A program made the position numbers and the translations under genes. From Bacteroidales bacterium (GTDB lineage: Bacteria > Bacteroidota > Bacteroidia > Bacteroidales > JAFGUD01): a DNA stretch of 53,455 nucleotides. Numbering within the stretch: position 1 is the first letter of the stretch; each line of letters begins with the position of its first letter. This document shows positions 33,795 to 41,772 of this stretch, in pieces. Below the pieces are notes generated by a model that worked only from the letters and a program-made list of their open reading frames with translations, was not told the origin of the DNA and ran no database searches. Location of the stretch: positions 1 through 53,455 of the forward strand of contig JAFGUD010000279.1 in the NCBI GenBank assembly GCA_016938685.1. Direction: 5' to 3'.

Positions 33795-35117
33795 TTAATT
33801 TTCAATCTTTTTTGCTTTGCTACGACAAATAAGGAACAAAATCAATGAAACAATAGTCATCAAAATTCCGAAAATTAACGCAAGCAAACAGCAAATACAA
33901 GTGTCTTTTACTGTGATGTTTATGTCATCTTTTGCTTTGCAATCGTCAGCAAATGTAACTTCTACCAAATAATTTCCGGGCTGATTTACTGTTATTGTTT
34001 GAGTTGTTTCTCCGTTGCTCCAAAGGTAAGAAACTCCGCCCGGGCCGGCATCTAATGTGTAATTTTCACCCTCTTTGATGGTAACATCGTCACCTAAAAA
34101 AACTTTTCTTCCGTTAATTGTGATTTTTTCAACAATTGTGTCTTCTATTCCATTGATTGTTGTGATTACAACAACTTCAAATTCACCGCCTTTTGTGTAT
34201 TTGTGTGTTGGACTTTTTTCGGTTGAATTGTTATCTTTTCCGGAATCAGGGTCGCCAAAATCCCAGTAAACTTTTTCTATAAATTCGGAGTTTGTAAGTT
34301 CAAATTTTGTTTCGTCACCAAAACAAGTATTGTAGTATGAGAGGGAAGAACCGCCGTAAAAACTTGTTGCTTTTAGAAAAACTCCTGAATCGTAGTCAGA
34401 ATCGCCAACATCGCAAATTGCAATTTTAATGTGATAAGTTTCTCCCGGCACTACAACTGCTTGTGCAATAAGAGGTTTTGTTAAGCCATCGTACTCAATG
34501 TTGATTCCGTCTTTGTTGTCGGTGAAAAATTCTTTGTTTTTCTTTGAGTTAACATTGTCAATAGTTACAGGAATTTCTGTTCCGGGTACCAAAGCAATAT
34601 TTAAGTTCGTGTACATTCCTCCTTCAGGATTTTTTCCTGTTAAAAAAAATGCAAAAACATCGTTAAACCCTTGATTTACGTATTCCGGGTATTCTTCTGA
34701 TGCAAAAATATATTCAAATCTGACGGTGTCTGACGAAGGTTTAAAATCAAATTCCAAAACAGCGGCGTCAGAAGTGTAATGACCGGGAACTAATTTTTGA
34801 ATGTCATTGTCGCCGGCAGTGTTAAATTCGGTTTTTGTATAATCGGAATCGTTTGGTCCCGAGGCGTTAGTAATATCGCCGGTTGCCAGAATAATTCCGT
34901 TGTCGAAACAAACAGCAGGATCGCCTTCGTAAAAGTATCCAATAGCACTAGAACTTCCTGTGTATTTGATGTTTGTGATAATAACTGAACCGGTAATTAA
35001 AACTTCTTTTATTAGTTGTTCGGTTGTGTATTTTGACTTGTCAACTTTTAGTTCCTGACCAAATATTGATGTTGCAAATAGGCTAATAAGTAAAAATATT
35101 TGTAGTTTTTTGAGCAT
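33795..35117 (-). CDS. Choice-of-anchor L / PKD surface protein with Cys-rich transmembrane tail
   Basis: 440 aa from the ATG at 35117 (MLKKLQIFLLISLFATSIFG|QEL signal peptide); the frame is open further upstream but the extra 31 residues are the 50-aa ORF read out of frame. Residues about 20-250 are a choice-of-anchor L domain (GDPAVCFDNGIILATGDITNA, FEYIFASEEYPEY, NDVFAFFLTG). About 255-335 are a PKD domain (VYWDFGDPDSG...HKYTKGGEFEVVV). About 340-395 are an Ig-like/gliding-type module (SYLWSNGETTQTI). The C-terminus is not a T9SS domain but DTCICC, a hydrophobic helix (LLALIFGILMTIVSLILFLI) and CRSKAKKIEN. This is a membrane anchor or a sortase-like processing signal. Confidence 0.8.
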   Translation of the reverse strand: MLKKLQIFLLISLFATSIFGQELKVDKSKYTTEQLIKEVLITGSVIITNIKYTGSSSAIGYFYEGDPAVCFDNGIILATGDITNASGPNDSDYTKTEFNTAGDNDIQKLVPGHYTSDAAVLEFDFKPSSDTVRFEYIFASEEYPEYVNQGFNDVFAFFLTGKNPEGGMYTNLNIALVPGTEIPVTIDNVNSKKNKEFFTDNKDGINIEYDGLTKPLIAQAVVVPGETYHIKIAICDVGDSDYDSGVFLKATSFYGGSSLSYYNTCFGDETKFELTNSEFIEKVYWDFGDPDSGKDNNSTEKSPTHKYTKGGEFEVVVITTINGIEDTIVEKITINGRKVFLGDDVTIKEGENYTLDAGPGGVSYLWSNGETTQTITVNQPGNYLVEVTFADDCKAKDDINITVKDTCICCLLALIFGILMTIVSLILFLICRSKAKKIEN

Positions 35118-35128
35118 GAGATTCAGTT

Positions 35129-35281
35129 TTACAGATAATGAACAAATAGGATTACAATTACAAAAATTATTGATAGAATCATAGGTATTAGAAACATCCA
35201 ACACGGACACAACATTTTTTCTAATTTTATAATATATTCCTTTTGATTTTTGTCAAATTTGAAGGTTTCTTCTTTTTGCAT
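35129..35281 (-). CDS. Putative 50-aa Cys-containing transmembrane protein
   Basis: An ATG at 35281 opens a 50-codon frame. A charged N-terminus (MQKEETFKFDKNQKEYIIKLE) is followed by KMLCPCWMFLIPMILSI and a hydrophobic helix to the stop at 35129. It lies 11 bp upstream of the choice-of-anchor L start and shares with that protein's tail a C-x-C motif directly before a membrane helix. Coding status rests only on the frame, the sensible topology and the tight spacing; no family is recognised. Confidence 0.45.
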   Translation of the reverse strand: MQKEETFKFDKNQKEYIIKLEKMLCPCWMFLIPMILSIIFVIVILFVHYL

Positions 35282-35575
35282 AGCGTATCATTTTTATTAG
35301 TTACAAATGTAAAAATAAAATCTTTGAATAAAAACGGAAATTTGAGAATAATAATTTGGTGACATTTTATTCTTTTAACAAAAGTTGAATATTTGATTCT
35401 TTTTTTAATGGACAATCGTTCGATAAAAACAACTTAATAAGGTTATAATCAGATTGATAGCTAAGTTTTTCAACTGAGATAAACAACTGGTTACCAATGA
35501 TCTGTGGGTTCATCAAAGCGTTTTTAAGAAGTAATCAGTGAATCTGTGGCAATACACTTATCTTGCTTTTGATGT
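35282..35575. other. Non-coding spacer with fragments of an 'ATCTGTGG' repeat
   Basis: There is no supported gene in these 294 bases. Near 35496-35550 ATCTGTGG occurs twice in related contexts (GATCTGTGGGTTCATC and GAATCTGTGGCAATAC), resembling short dispersed intergenic repeats seen in Bacteroidetes. No terminator is evident after aspA. Confidence 0.4.
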
Positions 35576-37015
35576 TTAAATTATCTCCTTCAAAGAAAAA
35601 CCATTTTTGAGCAAATTATCAGGTTTCAAAAGTTCTGTAATTCTTTTTGAATCAAGTATTTTAAGCTTTTCGTTGGCTTCAAAAATATTGATTTTATTTT
35701 CTCGCATTTCTTTTGCCAATTCCGATGCTTTGTTGTAACCAATAAATGGAATCAAAGCGGTTGTAATCGAAGGACTTGCAAAAAGTTTTTCTTCTGCTAC
35801 TTTGGCATTTATTTTTATTCCTGAAAAAAGATTATTTTTAAGTGTTTTTGTAGAAGCAATCAGAAGTTTCAGACTATCAATTATACTGTGACCAATTAAC
35901 GGAATATTTGCATTTAATTCTAAATGACCTTGTCCGGCTAAACTGCTTATAATTATATCGTTAGCGTAAATTTTGTGTGCCGCACTCACAACAAATTCAA
36001 CAATTACAGGGTTCACTTTTGAAGGCATTATTGAACTTCCAACCTGTTTTTTGGGTATTTCAATTTCTTTGCTTCCAACTAAATCTGACGCAAGAAGTCG
36101 AATATCCGAAGCCATTTTTTCGAGATTTACGGCGTTTGCTTTTAAAATTCCGTGTACTTCAACAATTGAATCGAGATTATTTGTTGCGTCAACCAGATTT
36201 TCGCCGCGAGTGACAGGAACGTTAGTAATTTCGCGTAGTTTTTGAACTACTTCCATTACAAAAAAACGAGGAACAGTCAGTGAAGTGCCAATTGCGCTGC
36301 CACCAAGATTTACAACTTTTATACGTTCAAAACATTTTGAAATTCGCCACCAATCTCTGCCAAGTGCATCATTATACGAACTAAAAAGTTTTCCAAACGA
36401 CGAAGGAACTGCTTCTTGCATTTGAGTATAGCCAATTCGCAGTACATTCCTGTATTTTTGTTCCAATTTTTCCACTACAAATCTGAGTTCATTTACCGAA
36501 GTTTCAAGTTCCGATAAAAGTTTCATTACTGCAACGATAAGGGCAGTTGGAACTGTATCGTTTGTTGATTGGTAAATATTTGCAGCTTCTATAGGGTCAA
36601 TAAAGTTATATTCTCCGGCTTTTTTACCGATTTTTTGTAATGCAATATTGCTGATTATTTCGTTGATATTCATGTTGATACTTGTTCCGGCTCCACCTTG
36701 AACAGCAGGAATAATAAAATTGTCGAAATATTCTCCTTCCGAAACTTCGTCAGCGGCTTTTAATAGAACATTTATAATTTCATCGTCCAGGAATTTTATG
36801 GGTAAATCTTCTAGTTTATAGCTTTGTGCCGAAGCTTCTTTGAAATCTTTGTATGTTAGGTAGCAAGCTTTTTTCACAAAACCCATTGCCATGTACCATT
36901 CTTTTGAAAATCTAGTTTCATCGGGAAAATTTTCCTTTGCTCTAATTGAATGAATGCCGTAAAGTGCATTTTGTGGTATTTCAAGTGATCCTATATAGTC
37001 GGTTTCTTGTCTCAT
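35576..37015 (-). CDS. aspA: Aspartate ammonia-lyase
   Basis: A 479-aa member of the aspartase/fumarase superfamily that deaminates aspartate to fumarate plus ammonia. Motifs are YIGSLEIPQNALYGIHSIRA at the N-terminus, the substrate-site STNDTVPTA, TQMQEAVPSSFGKLFSSY and the superfamily signature GSSIMPSKVNPV on the catalytic loop (about residues 317-328). Length fits aspartase (about 478) better than class II fumarase (about 465), and the signature plus N-terminus are aspartase-like. It stands alone, divergent from a lipoprotein. Confidence 0.85.
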   Translation of the reverse strand: MRQETDYIGSLEIPQNALYGIHSIRAKENFPDETRFSKEWYMAMGFVKKACYLTYKDFKEASAQSYKLEDLPIKFLDDEIINVLLKAADEVSEGEYFDNFIIPAVQGGAGTSINMNINEIISNIALQKIGKKAGEYNFIDPIEAANIYQSTNDTVPTALIVAVMKLLSELETSVNELRFVVEKLEQKYRNVLRIGYTQMQEAVPSSFGKLFSSYNDALGRDWWRISKCFERIKVVNLGGSAIGTSLTVPRFFVMEVVQKLREITNVPVTRGENLVDATNNLDSIVEVHGILKANAVNLEKMASDIRLLASDLVGSKEIEIPKKQVGSSIMPSKVNPVIVEFVVSAAHKIYANDIIISSLAGQGHLELNANIPLIGHSIIDSLKLLIASTKTLKNNLFSGIKINAKVAEEKLFASPSITTALIPFIGYNKASELAKEMRENKINIFEANEKLKILDSKRITELLKPDNLLKNGFSLKEII

Positions 37016-37214
37016 TTTTGTTTTATTTTAATAATTATTGCAAATTTAAAGTAAAAAACATAAATAGTATAAATGTATTTTTAAAGAGCCAAAAAATATG
37101 TTGGGTTTACTTTATTCAGGTATTTTAAAGTGTTTTTTTAAATGAAAATGACTAATTTTGACGCTCAAACAGTTGTAAAGATTTATAATTAGTAAACATT
37201 CATACAATTATTTA

Positions 37215-37883
37215 ATGATAATTAAATTTAAATACCAAGTTTTGTTTTTTTTGAGTTTCATTTTATTCGTATCATGTGGAAATTCAAATTTGCCTACAAA
37301 TAATGTTGTTTTATCAAAAGATTCTTTAGTGTATTCTGTTAGTGCTGTAATAGATGGTGAATGTTATAATGCTGATTATAGAAGTAATTCAGTGTTATAT
37401 ATTACCAATTCAATGAATGACACATTGATAAAAAAGAAGGAGGAGGGTATTTCTCCTGTCCAATTGGTGTTTGAAGATTTTAACAATGATGGATACCTAG
37501 ATATTCGCTATGGATATAATTCTAATTATTATTTCGAGATGATTTTGTTGTTCATCCCTGAGACAAAAGAATTTAAACAAATTGAAAATAATGATGATTG
37601 TGATTATGCATATTCCAAAAACATAAAAGGAACGGATTTTTACTATTCTTTTTCTCCATATCTTTGTGGTAAAAATAATTGGATTAGTAAATTGTATGTT
37701 ATCAAAGATCTTAAAATAAAAGATAAAGGATTGATACATTATAAGCAATGCAAAGATGATGATAAAGGAATGTATATTTATAGATTATCTGATGATAATG
37801 AGATCTTAATAAAAAAGTTTTCGCTAAAAGAAGCTGTGAACTATGAGAATTATTGGATTGATAATTATGAAGAATTTGAATAA
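37215..37883 (+). CDS. Lipoprotein with FG-GAP/EF-hand-like Ca motif
   Basis: A 222-aa lipoprotein (lipobox FVSC, Cys21). Residues about 90-100 read EDFNNDGYLDIRYG, the DxNxDGxxD calcium-binding loop common to FG-GAP-type repeats and VCBS-like proteins, followed by aromatic strands (YFEMILLFIPETKEFKQIE). The last part is highly charged. It resembles the XAC2610/FG-GAP-like periplasmic proteins whose function is unknown. Transcribed alone. Confidence 0.65.
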   Translation: MIIKFKYQVLFFLSFILFVSCGNSNLPTNNVVLSKDSLVYSVSAVIDGECYNADYRSNSVLYITNSMNDTLIKKKEEGISPVQLVFEDFNNDGYLDIRYGYNSNYYFEMILLFIPETKEFKQIENNDDCDYAYSKNIKGTDFYYSFSPYLCGKNNWISKLYVIKDLKIKDKGLIHYKQCKDDDKGMYIYRLSDDNEILIKKFSLKEAVNYENYWIDNYEEFE

Positions 37884-37950
37884 TACATTTGCAAAAATAC
37901 AACTCATAAATTACAGAACAAACATAAAAGGAAATTTTCAGAAAAAATAG

Positions 37951-37958
37951 TATCTTTG
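37951..37958 (+). promoter_or_regulatory. -7 box deciding the start of the DUF937 gene
   Basis: TATCTTTG fits TAnnTTTG. An upstream TTG at 37956 lies within this box, so translation most likely begins at the ATG at 37980. Confidence 0.5.
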
Positions 37959-37979
37959 AAAAAGCAAAAAAATAATATT

Positions 37980-38417
37980 ATGATTGGAGATATTTTAAAA
38001 GGTTTGCAAGGCGAAACAAGCGGTCAGCTTACTAAAATTCCGGGGTTTAATTCAAATCAGCTTGATGATGTTTTTGGAATTGCCGGAGACGTTGTAACAA
38101 AACAAGTAGGTTCTCAACTTTTGGGTGGAAATTCGGGTGCATTAATGAGCCTTTTTTCAAAAGGTTCTAATAATTCTTCTGCAAATGATTTGCAAGGTTC
38201 TATTGAAAAGGGGATTATAACCAAACTTACGTCAGATTTAGGAATGAATAGGAATGTTGCTTCTCAGGTTGTTTCTGTTTTATTACCGTCAATTTTGGGT
38301 AAAGTAACCGGAATAAATAGCAAAACTCCCGACAATGATTTGTCGCCTCTTGAAAGTCTTTTTGGCGGCGGAAAAGGAAAGAATGATATTGGAGGAATGC
38401 TTAATAAATTGTTTTAA
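37980..38417 (+). CDS. DUF937-family protein
   Basis: 145 aa from the ATG at 37980 (MIGDILKGLQGE). It has the small-residue-rich helical pattern of DUF937/YidB-type proteins: repeated hydrophobic-amphipathic helices with Gly/Ser/Asn loops (GNSGALMSLFSKGSNNSSAND, IITKLTSDLGMNRNVASQVVSVLLPSILGK) and the typical final LFGGGKGKNDIGGMLNKLF. No signal peptide. Function is unknown in all members. Confidence 0.75.
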   Translation: MIGDILKGLQGETSGQLTKIPGFNSNQLDDVFGIAGDVVTKQVGSQLLGGNSGALMSLFSKGSNNSSANDLQGSIEKGIITKLTSDLGMNRNVASQVVSVLLPSILGKVTGINSKTPDNDLSPLESLFGGGKGKNDIGGMLNKLF

Positions 38418-38512
38418 TATTAATTTGCATTAAGGTAAGGTTTCTGTAATCAAATTTTAAATGATTTTGCATAAAAGCGATATCGATTTTTTTTAGAAAC
38501 TTTATCATATTT

Positions 38513-38585
38513 GTCACTCCGACGTTAGGAGGGGTCTATACAGCGATTGTTTTTTATGAATAAGAGATTCTTCATTCTTCGGAGT
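38513..38585. repeat. Degenerate palindromic intergenic repeat (GTCACTCCGAC type)
   Basis: ACTCCGA (38516-38522) faces TCGGAGT (38579-38585), with GGAGGGGTCTATACAGCGATTG and GAGATTCTTCATTC between them. The layout resembles remnant copies of a dispersed non-autonomous element in Bacteroidetes that carries GTCATTCCGAC-type ends. No ORF is present in the 38418-38704 spacer. Confidence 0.5.
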
Positions 38586-38653
38586 AGAACAAAGTTGGTT
38601 GTTGTTGAAAAACAGAGATATACAAAACTAAGAACTAAGAGGTAAGAACTAAA

Positions 38654-38708
38654 TATTATTAACTATCAATTATTAATTATTAATTATTAATTATTAACTA
38701 TTAATTAA
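38654..38708. repeat. 7-bp tandem repeat (TTATTAA units)
   Basis: Roughly seven imperfect head-to-tail copies of a 7-bp TAATTAT/TTATTAA unit are present, containing only A and T apart from two C residues. They lie immediately downstream of the minus-strand acetyltransferase gene. Confidence 0.7.
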
Positions 38709-39232
38709 ATTCTGTTATCGTATATAAAAAAGTTTGTTGTGTCAGATTTGTCGATATATGTCCAGCCGTTTTTTTTGTGGGCTTTCAAAGAAGCGATGTT
38801 TTTATCTGAAATAGAACAGAGTAGGTGAGAGTATTTTTCTTTTGCCGATTTACTTAGCAACTCTAACATGTTTTTAAATAATCCCAGATGTCTAAAATCT
38901 TTGTTTATACAAACCTGACAACTATAGCCAATTTTTTCCTCCGGTATGTTATTGCTTTTGGCAATTTTTTTCGCCATATTTCTTTGATAATCTATTTGTT
39001 GAGTTGTTGCGTTTTTCCCAATAAGATAATAAGCAACAATTTCATCAAAATTAAAAGCAGTTACAATTTCCTGAGCCGTTACAATTTTTTCAAAATCTTC
39101 TTTGCTATATTCAATTCTGATAAAACCTTTTTCTCTTTGTATAGGATCAAGATTGTCCACCAAGAATTTTTTGTTTAGAAAAACAAGTTGGTCAACATGT
39201 TCAATTTTAGGAAATCCGACAATATATTCCAT
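38705..39232 (-). CDS. GNAT-family N-acetyltransferase
   Basis: A 175-aa cytoplasmic GNAT enzyme. The acetyl-CoA binding motif A region is SCQVCINKDFRHLGLFKNMLELLSKSAKEKYSHLLCSI (about 115-150), where R-H-L-G-L replaces the usual Q/R-x-x-G-x-G/A. It is followed by the motif B helix NIASLKAHKKNGWTYI. The substrate cannot be predicted. The C-terminus is short (NFFIYDNRI), and the stop is embedded in an A/T tandem repeat. Confidence 0.8.
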   Translation of the reverse strand: MEYIVGFPKIEHVDQLVFLNKKFLVDNLDPIQREKGFIRIEYSKEDFEKIVTAQEIVTAFNFDEIVAYYLIGKNATTQQIDYQRNMAKKIAKSNNIPEEKIGYSCQVCINKDFRHLGLFKNMLELLSKSAKEKYSHLLCSISDKNIASLKAHKKNGWTYIDKSDTTNFFIYDNRI

Positions 39233-39358
39233 TCAAAAGTAGTGTTTAGTCTTTTAAGTTGCTATAATTATGCCAAAAGCATCTTTATTAAAATGATTTA
39301 ATTTTATGTGGTTTGCAAATATAAATAAATAATTGAAAATCAATTCGATTTTATAAAA

Positions 39359-40261
39359 TTACTGCATGATTTTAAGATTTTCAGGTTTTGGTTCAATGTG
39401 AATTGTGGCAACCATTTGAAGTTTTGTTTTTAATGCTTCTTCAACTGCATCTGTTAAATCGTGGGCAAGATGTAATTCGAGATTTGGAGGCAAATATATG
39501 TGCATAGTAAGTTCATGATGATTTCCATAAGAATGTAAATGAATGTGATGAGGATAAATTTGCATATTTGCGGCTTCATTAGCAACTTTAATTATTTTTT
39601 GTTGAAGTTCGGCTTCAGGGCTTTCTCCGATAAAAGATTTTGCAACGTCTTTCATTATTTCATAGGCTGTAAAACCTATTATTAAAGCAACTGCTATCCC
39701 TAAAACTCCGTCAATCCACCAAAAATATTTGCTGATAAAAACCCCAATAAGAATTACTACCGAAGAAATTGCGTCGCTTCTGTGGTGCCACGCATCAGCT
39801 TTTAATGATTTTTTGCCTGATTTTTTTGCTCCCCAAATGGAAATTTGTGCCATTATTTCTTTGAAAACAATTGTTAATCCCATTGCAACATAAACAATTG
39901 TGCCGTATGTGGCAGTTTCCTTATCAACAAGTTTTTCAACGCCTTTTATCATAAATTCAATTGAAATAACAACCAGCATAATGGATAAGATACCCGAAGC
40001 AATTGTGTCGGCTCTGCCAAATCCGAACGGGAATTTTTTTGTAGGTCTTTTTTCTGTAATTTTTACACTTACCAAAACAATTAATGAACTTATTGAATCA
40101 GACATTGTGTGCCAGGCATCAGCAATTACAGCAACCGAATGTGAAACAATTCCTGCCAATAGTTTTAAAACAAAAAGTGCTATATTACCTATAATGGAAA
40201 CCCAAATGCTTACATAAGCAGAAAAATTTTCGTTTTCCTTCTTTTTTGCTATTTTTGACAT
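39359..40261 (-). CDS. Cation diffusion facilitator (CDF) metal exporter
   Basis: A 300-aa inner-membrane antiporter exporting Zn2+, Fe2+ or Co2+ in exchange for protons. Six hydrophobic helices carry the metal-site pairs H-x-x-x-D in TM2 (VIADAWHTMSDSISS, about 45-60) and TM5 (LKADAWHHRSDAISS, about 152-166). The C-terminal cytoplasmic domain is His-rich (IYPHHIHLHSYGNHHELTMHIYL), as in FieF/MamM types. Its start codon lies only 8 bp from the divergent start of the glutaminyl-cyclase-like gene, so the two promoters must overlap the coding ends. Confidence 0.92.
   Translation of the reverse strand: MSKIAKKKENENFSAYVSIWVSIIGNIALFVLKLLAGIVSHSVAVIADAWHTMSDSISSLIVLVSVKITEKRPTKKFPFGFGRADTIASGILSIMLVVISIEFMIKGVEKLVDKETATYGTIVYVAMGLTIVFKEIMAQISIWGAKKSGKKSLKADAWHHRSDAISSVVILIGVFISKYFWWIDGVLGIAVALIIGFTAYEIMKDVAKSFIGESPEAELQQKIIKVANEAANMQIYPHHIHLHSYGNHHELTMHIYLPPNLELHLAHDLTDAVEEALKTKLQMVATIHIEPKPENLKIMQ
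40250..40257 (+). promoter_or_regulatory. -7 box inside the CDF start region
   Basis: TATTTTTG lies within the first codons of the minus-strand CDF gene and 12 bases before the plus-strand ATG at 40270. It predicts a nearly leaderless mRNA for the peptidase/cyclase gene. A TTTT at the expected -33 place is a poor match. Confidence 0.4.
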
Positions 40262-40269
40262 AAAAAAAG

Positions 40270-41241
40270 ATGGCTTTTAGATTGTTAAAAATATTTACTT
40301 TATTATTTGTGCTAATTTTTTTTGATTCTTGCCAATATTCAAGTGATTGCGATTTTACATCTGTTGTTTATTTTGATGCAGATAGTGCTTATTCGTATAT
40401 TGAAAAACAAGTGAATTTTGGATCAAGAATTCCCAATTCAGACGCACAAGAACAATGTGCTTTCTATTTGCAAAACAAATTAGAAAGTTTTGGTGCAAAT
40501 GTAATCATTCAAAACGCAAATGTAACACGTTTTGACGGAGAAAATCTGAAAATGATAAATATTATTGGGCAGTATTATCCTGAAAAGGAACGTCGGATAT
40601 TACTTTTTGCTCATTGGGACAGTCGTTATTTTGCAGATATGGCTCCCGAAGGTGAAGATAAATTTATTCCGGTTACAGGTGCAAATGACGGAGCAAGCGG
40701 AGTAGGGGTTTTGTTGGAAATTGCTCGTCAGATAGAAATAAAAGAACCAAATGTTGGAATTGACATAATATTTTTTGACGCAGAAGATCAAGGGCAACCA
40801 CTTTATTTAGATATTTATGATGAAAAAGCTTGGTGTTTGGGTTCTCAATTTTGGTGCGAAAATCCTCATGTTGAAAATTATGATGCTTTGTTTGGTATTA
40901 GTTTAGATATGGTTGGAACAAAAGATGCAGTTTTTCAGAGAGATGACAATTCACGGTATTTTAATAATTCTGTCGTTAAGAAAATGTGGGAAATTGGTCA
41001 AAAATTAGGACATGAGGAATATTTTGTTGAAAATCTTTCAAAGCCAATTTTACATGATCATGTTTTTGTTAGTCAGCTTGCTGGAATTAGGTCGATTATG
41101 ATAATTGATAATGAAAACAGTAAAAATATTCCTTATTTTGATATGTGGCATACTCATAATGATGATATTTCAGGAATAGATAAAAACACTTTAAAAGCTG
41201 TTGGGGAAACAGTCTTGACTTTTTTGTATTGTGAAAAATAA
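40270..41241 (+). CDS. M28-family lipoprotein, probable glutaminyl-peptide cyclotransferase
   Basis: A 323-aa lipoprotein (lipobox FDSC, Cys21). The M28 zinc fold contains AHWDSRYFAD (H115, D117), TGANDGASGVGVLLEIAR (D140), FFDAEDQG (E172 catalytic, D173), SLDMVGT, HDHVFVSQLAG (H262-D-H264) and FDMWHTHNDD (W293, H294). These match the animal-type glutaminyl cyclases of Bacteroidota such as the Porphyromonas enzyme (HWDSR, NDGASG, D-H, WHT) better than aminopeptidases. It would convert N-terminal Gln to pyroglutamate on exported proteins, in keeping with the Gln+1 of almost all exported proteins here. A plain M28 aminopeptidase is the alternative. Confidence 0.75.
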   Translation: MAFRLLKIFTLLFVLIFFDSCQYSSDCDFTSVVYFDADSAYSYIEKQVNFGSRIPNSDAQEQCAFYLQNKLESFGANVIIQNANVTRFDGENLKMINIIGQYYPEKERRILLFAHWDSRYFADMAPEGEDKFIPVTGANDGASGVGVLLEIARQIEIKEPNVGIDIIFFDAEDQGQPLYLDIYDEKAWCLGSQFWCENPHVENYDALFGISLDMVGTKDAVFQRDDNSRYFNNSVVKKMWEIGQKLGHEEYFVENLSKPILHDHVFVSQLAGIRSIMIIDNENSKNIPYFDMWHTHNDDISGIDKNTLKAVGETVLTFLYCEK

Positions 41242-41248
41242 ATAGTTT

Positions 41249-41713
41249 ATGAAATATTTTTTATTGCTAATAATTTTTTTGTTACCTGTTTATTGTTTCT
41301 GTTCAGGTGTTGAGAAAAATCTGTCTAAACAAGCAGCATCCGATAATTTTACCCAAATAGTAAATTACAAGTCCGTTAGCTTTATTGAAAAACCCACAGT
41401 GTTAGTTGATTCTGTGAAATACTTGAAAGGTGTTTCAGATGCAAATAAATATTACCATAAAAATCTTTGGTGGCTAATGGCGGGTTTCTTTATTGGATTT
41501 TTTGCAATTATTTTTGTAGCATTTGCAAAACCTCAATCACCTCTAAACAGCCAAAATAATTTAAAAAAATCAAAAAATAAGGATATATTTAGAGATAATG
41601 ACTATGTTATGGGTTTTATGGATCAGACCAGAATAAAGAATTTCCTTTTTGCTTTTCTTGGTACAGTTGCTTGGTCTGTATTCATTTTGATTATTGCTAT
41701 GTTAAATAGGTGA
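41249..41713 (+). CDS. Membrane protein of unknown function
   Basis: A 154-aa protein, 7 bp after the cyclase-like gene and probably co-transcribed. There is a signal-like hydrophobic start (MKYFLLLIIFLLPVYCFCSG) and two further membrane helices (about 74-92, WWLMAGFFIGFFAIIFVAFA; about 130-150, FAFLGTVAWSVFILIIAML) joined by a polar, basic loop. The extracytoplasmic part before helix 1 is about 50 residues. No motif or family was recognised. Conserved linkage to the cyclase gene in other genomes would be worth knowing. Confidence 0.65.
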   Translation: MKYFLLLIIFLLPVYCFCSGVEKNLSKQAASDNFTQIVNYKSVSFIEKPTVLVDSVKYLKGVSDANKYYHKNLWWLMAGFFIGFFAIIFVAFAKPQSPLNSQNNLKKSKNKDIFRDNDYVMGFMDQTRIKNFLFAFLGTVAWSVFILIIAMLNR

Positions 41714-41772
41714 TTTTTATTATGTTTACTGAATGAATACTCTGCTTCAAAAAACGCATTATTGTTGAAAAA

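Noticed and set aside
35118-35210. 31-residue upstream extension of the choice-of-anchor L protein
   Set aside because: It would precede a clean signal peptide and overlaps the 50-aa ORF; the ATG at 35117 gives a standard Sec substrate.
35227-35415. 62-aa minus-strand ORF
   Set aside because: It overlaps the better-placed 50-aa frame (35129-35281) in another reading frame, has a low-complexity Lys/Ile/Phe-rich translation, and has no membrane or motif logic.
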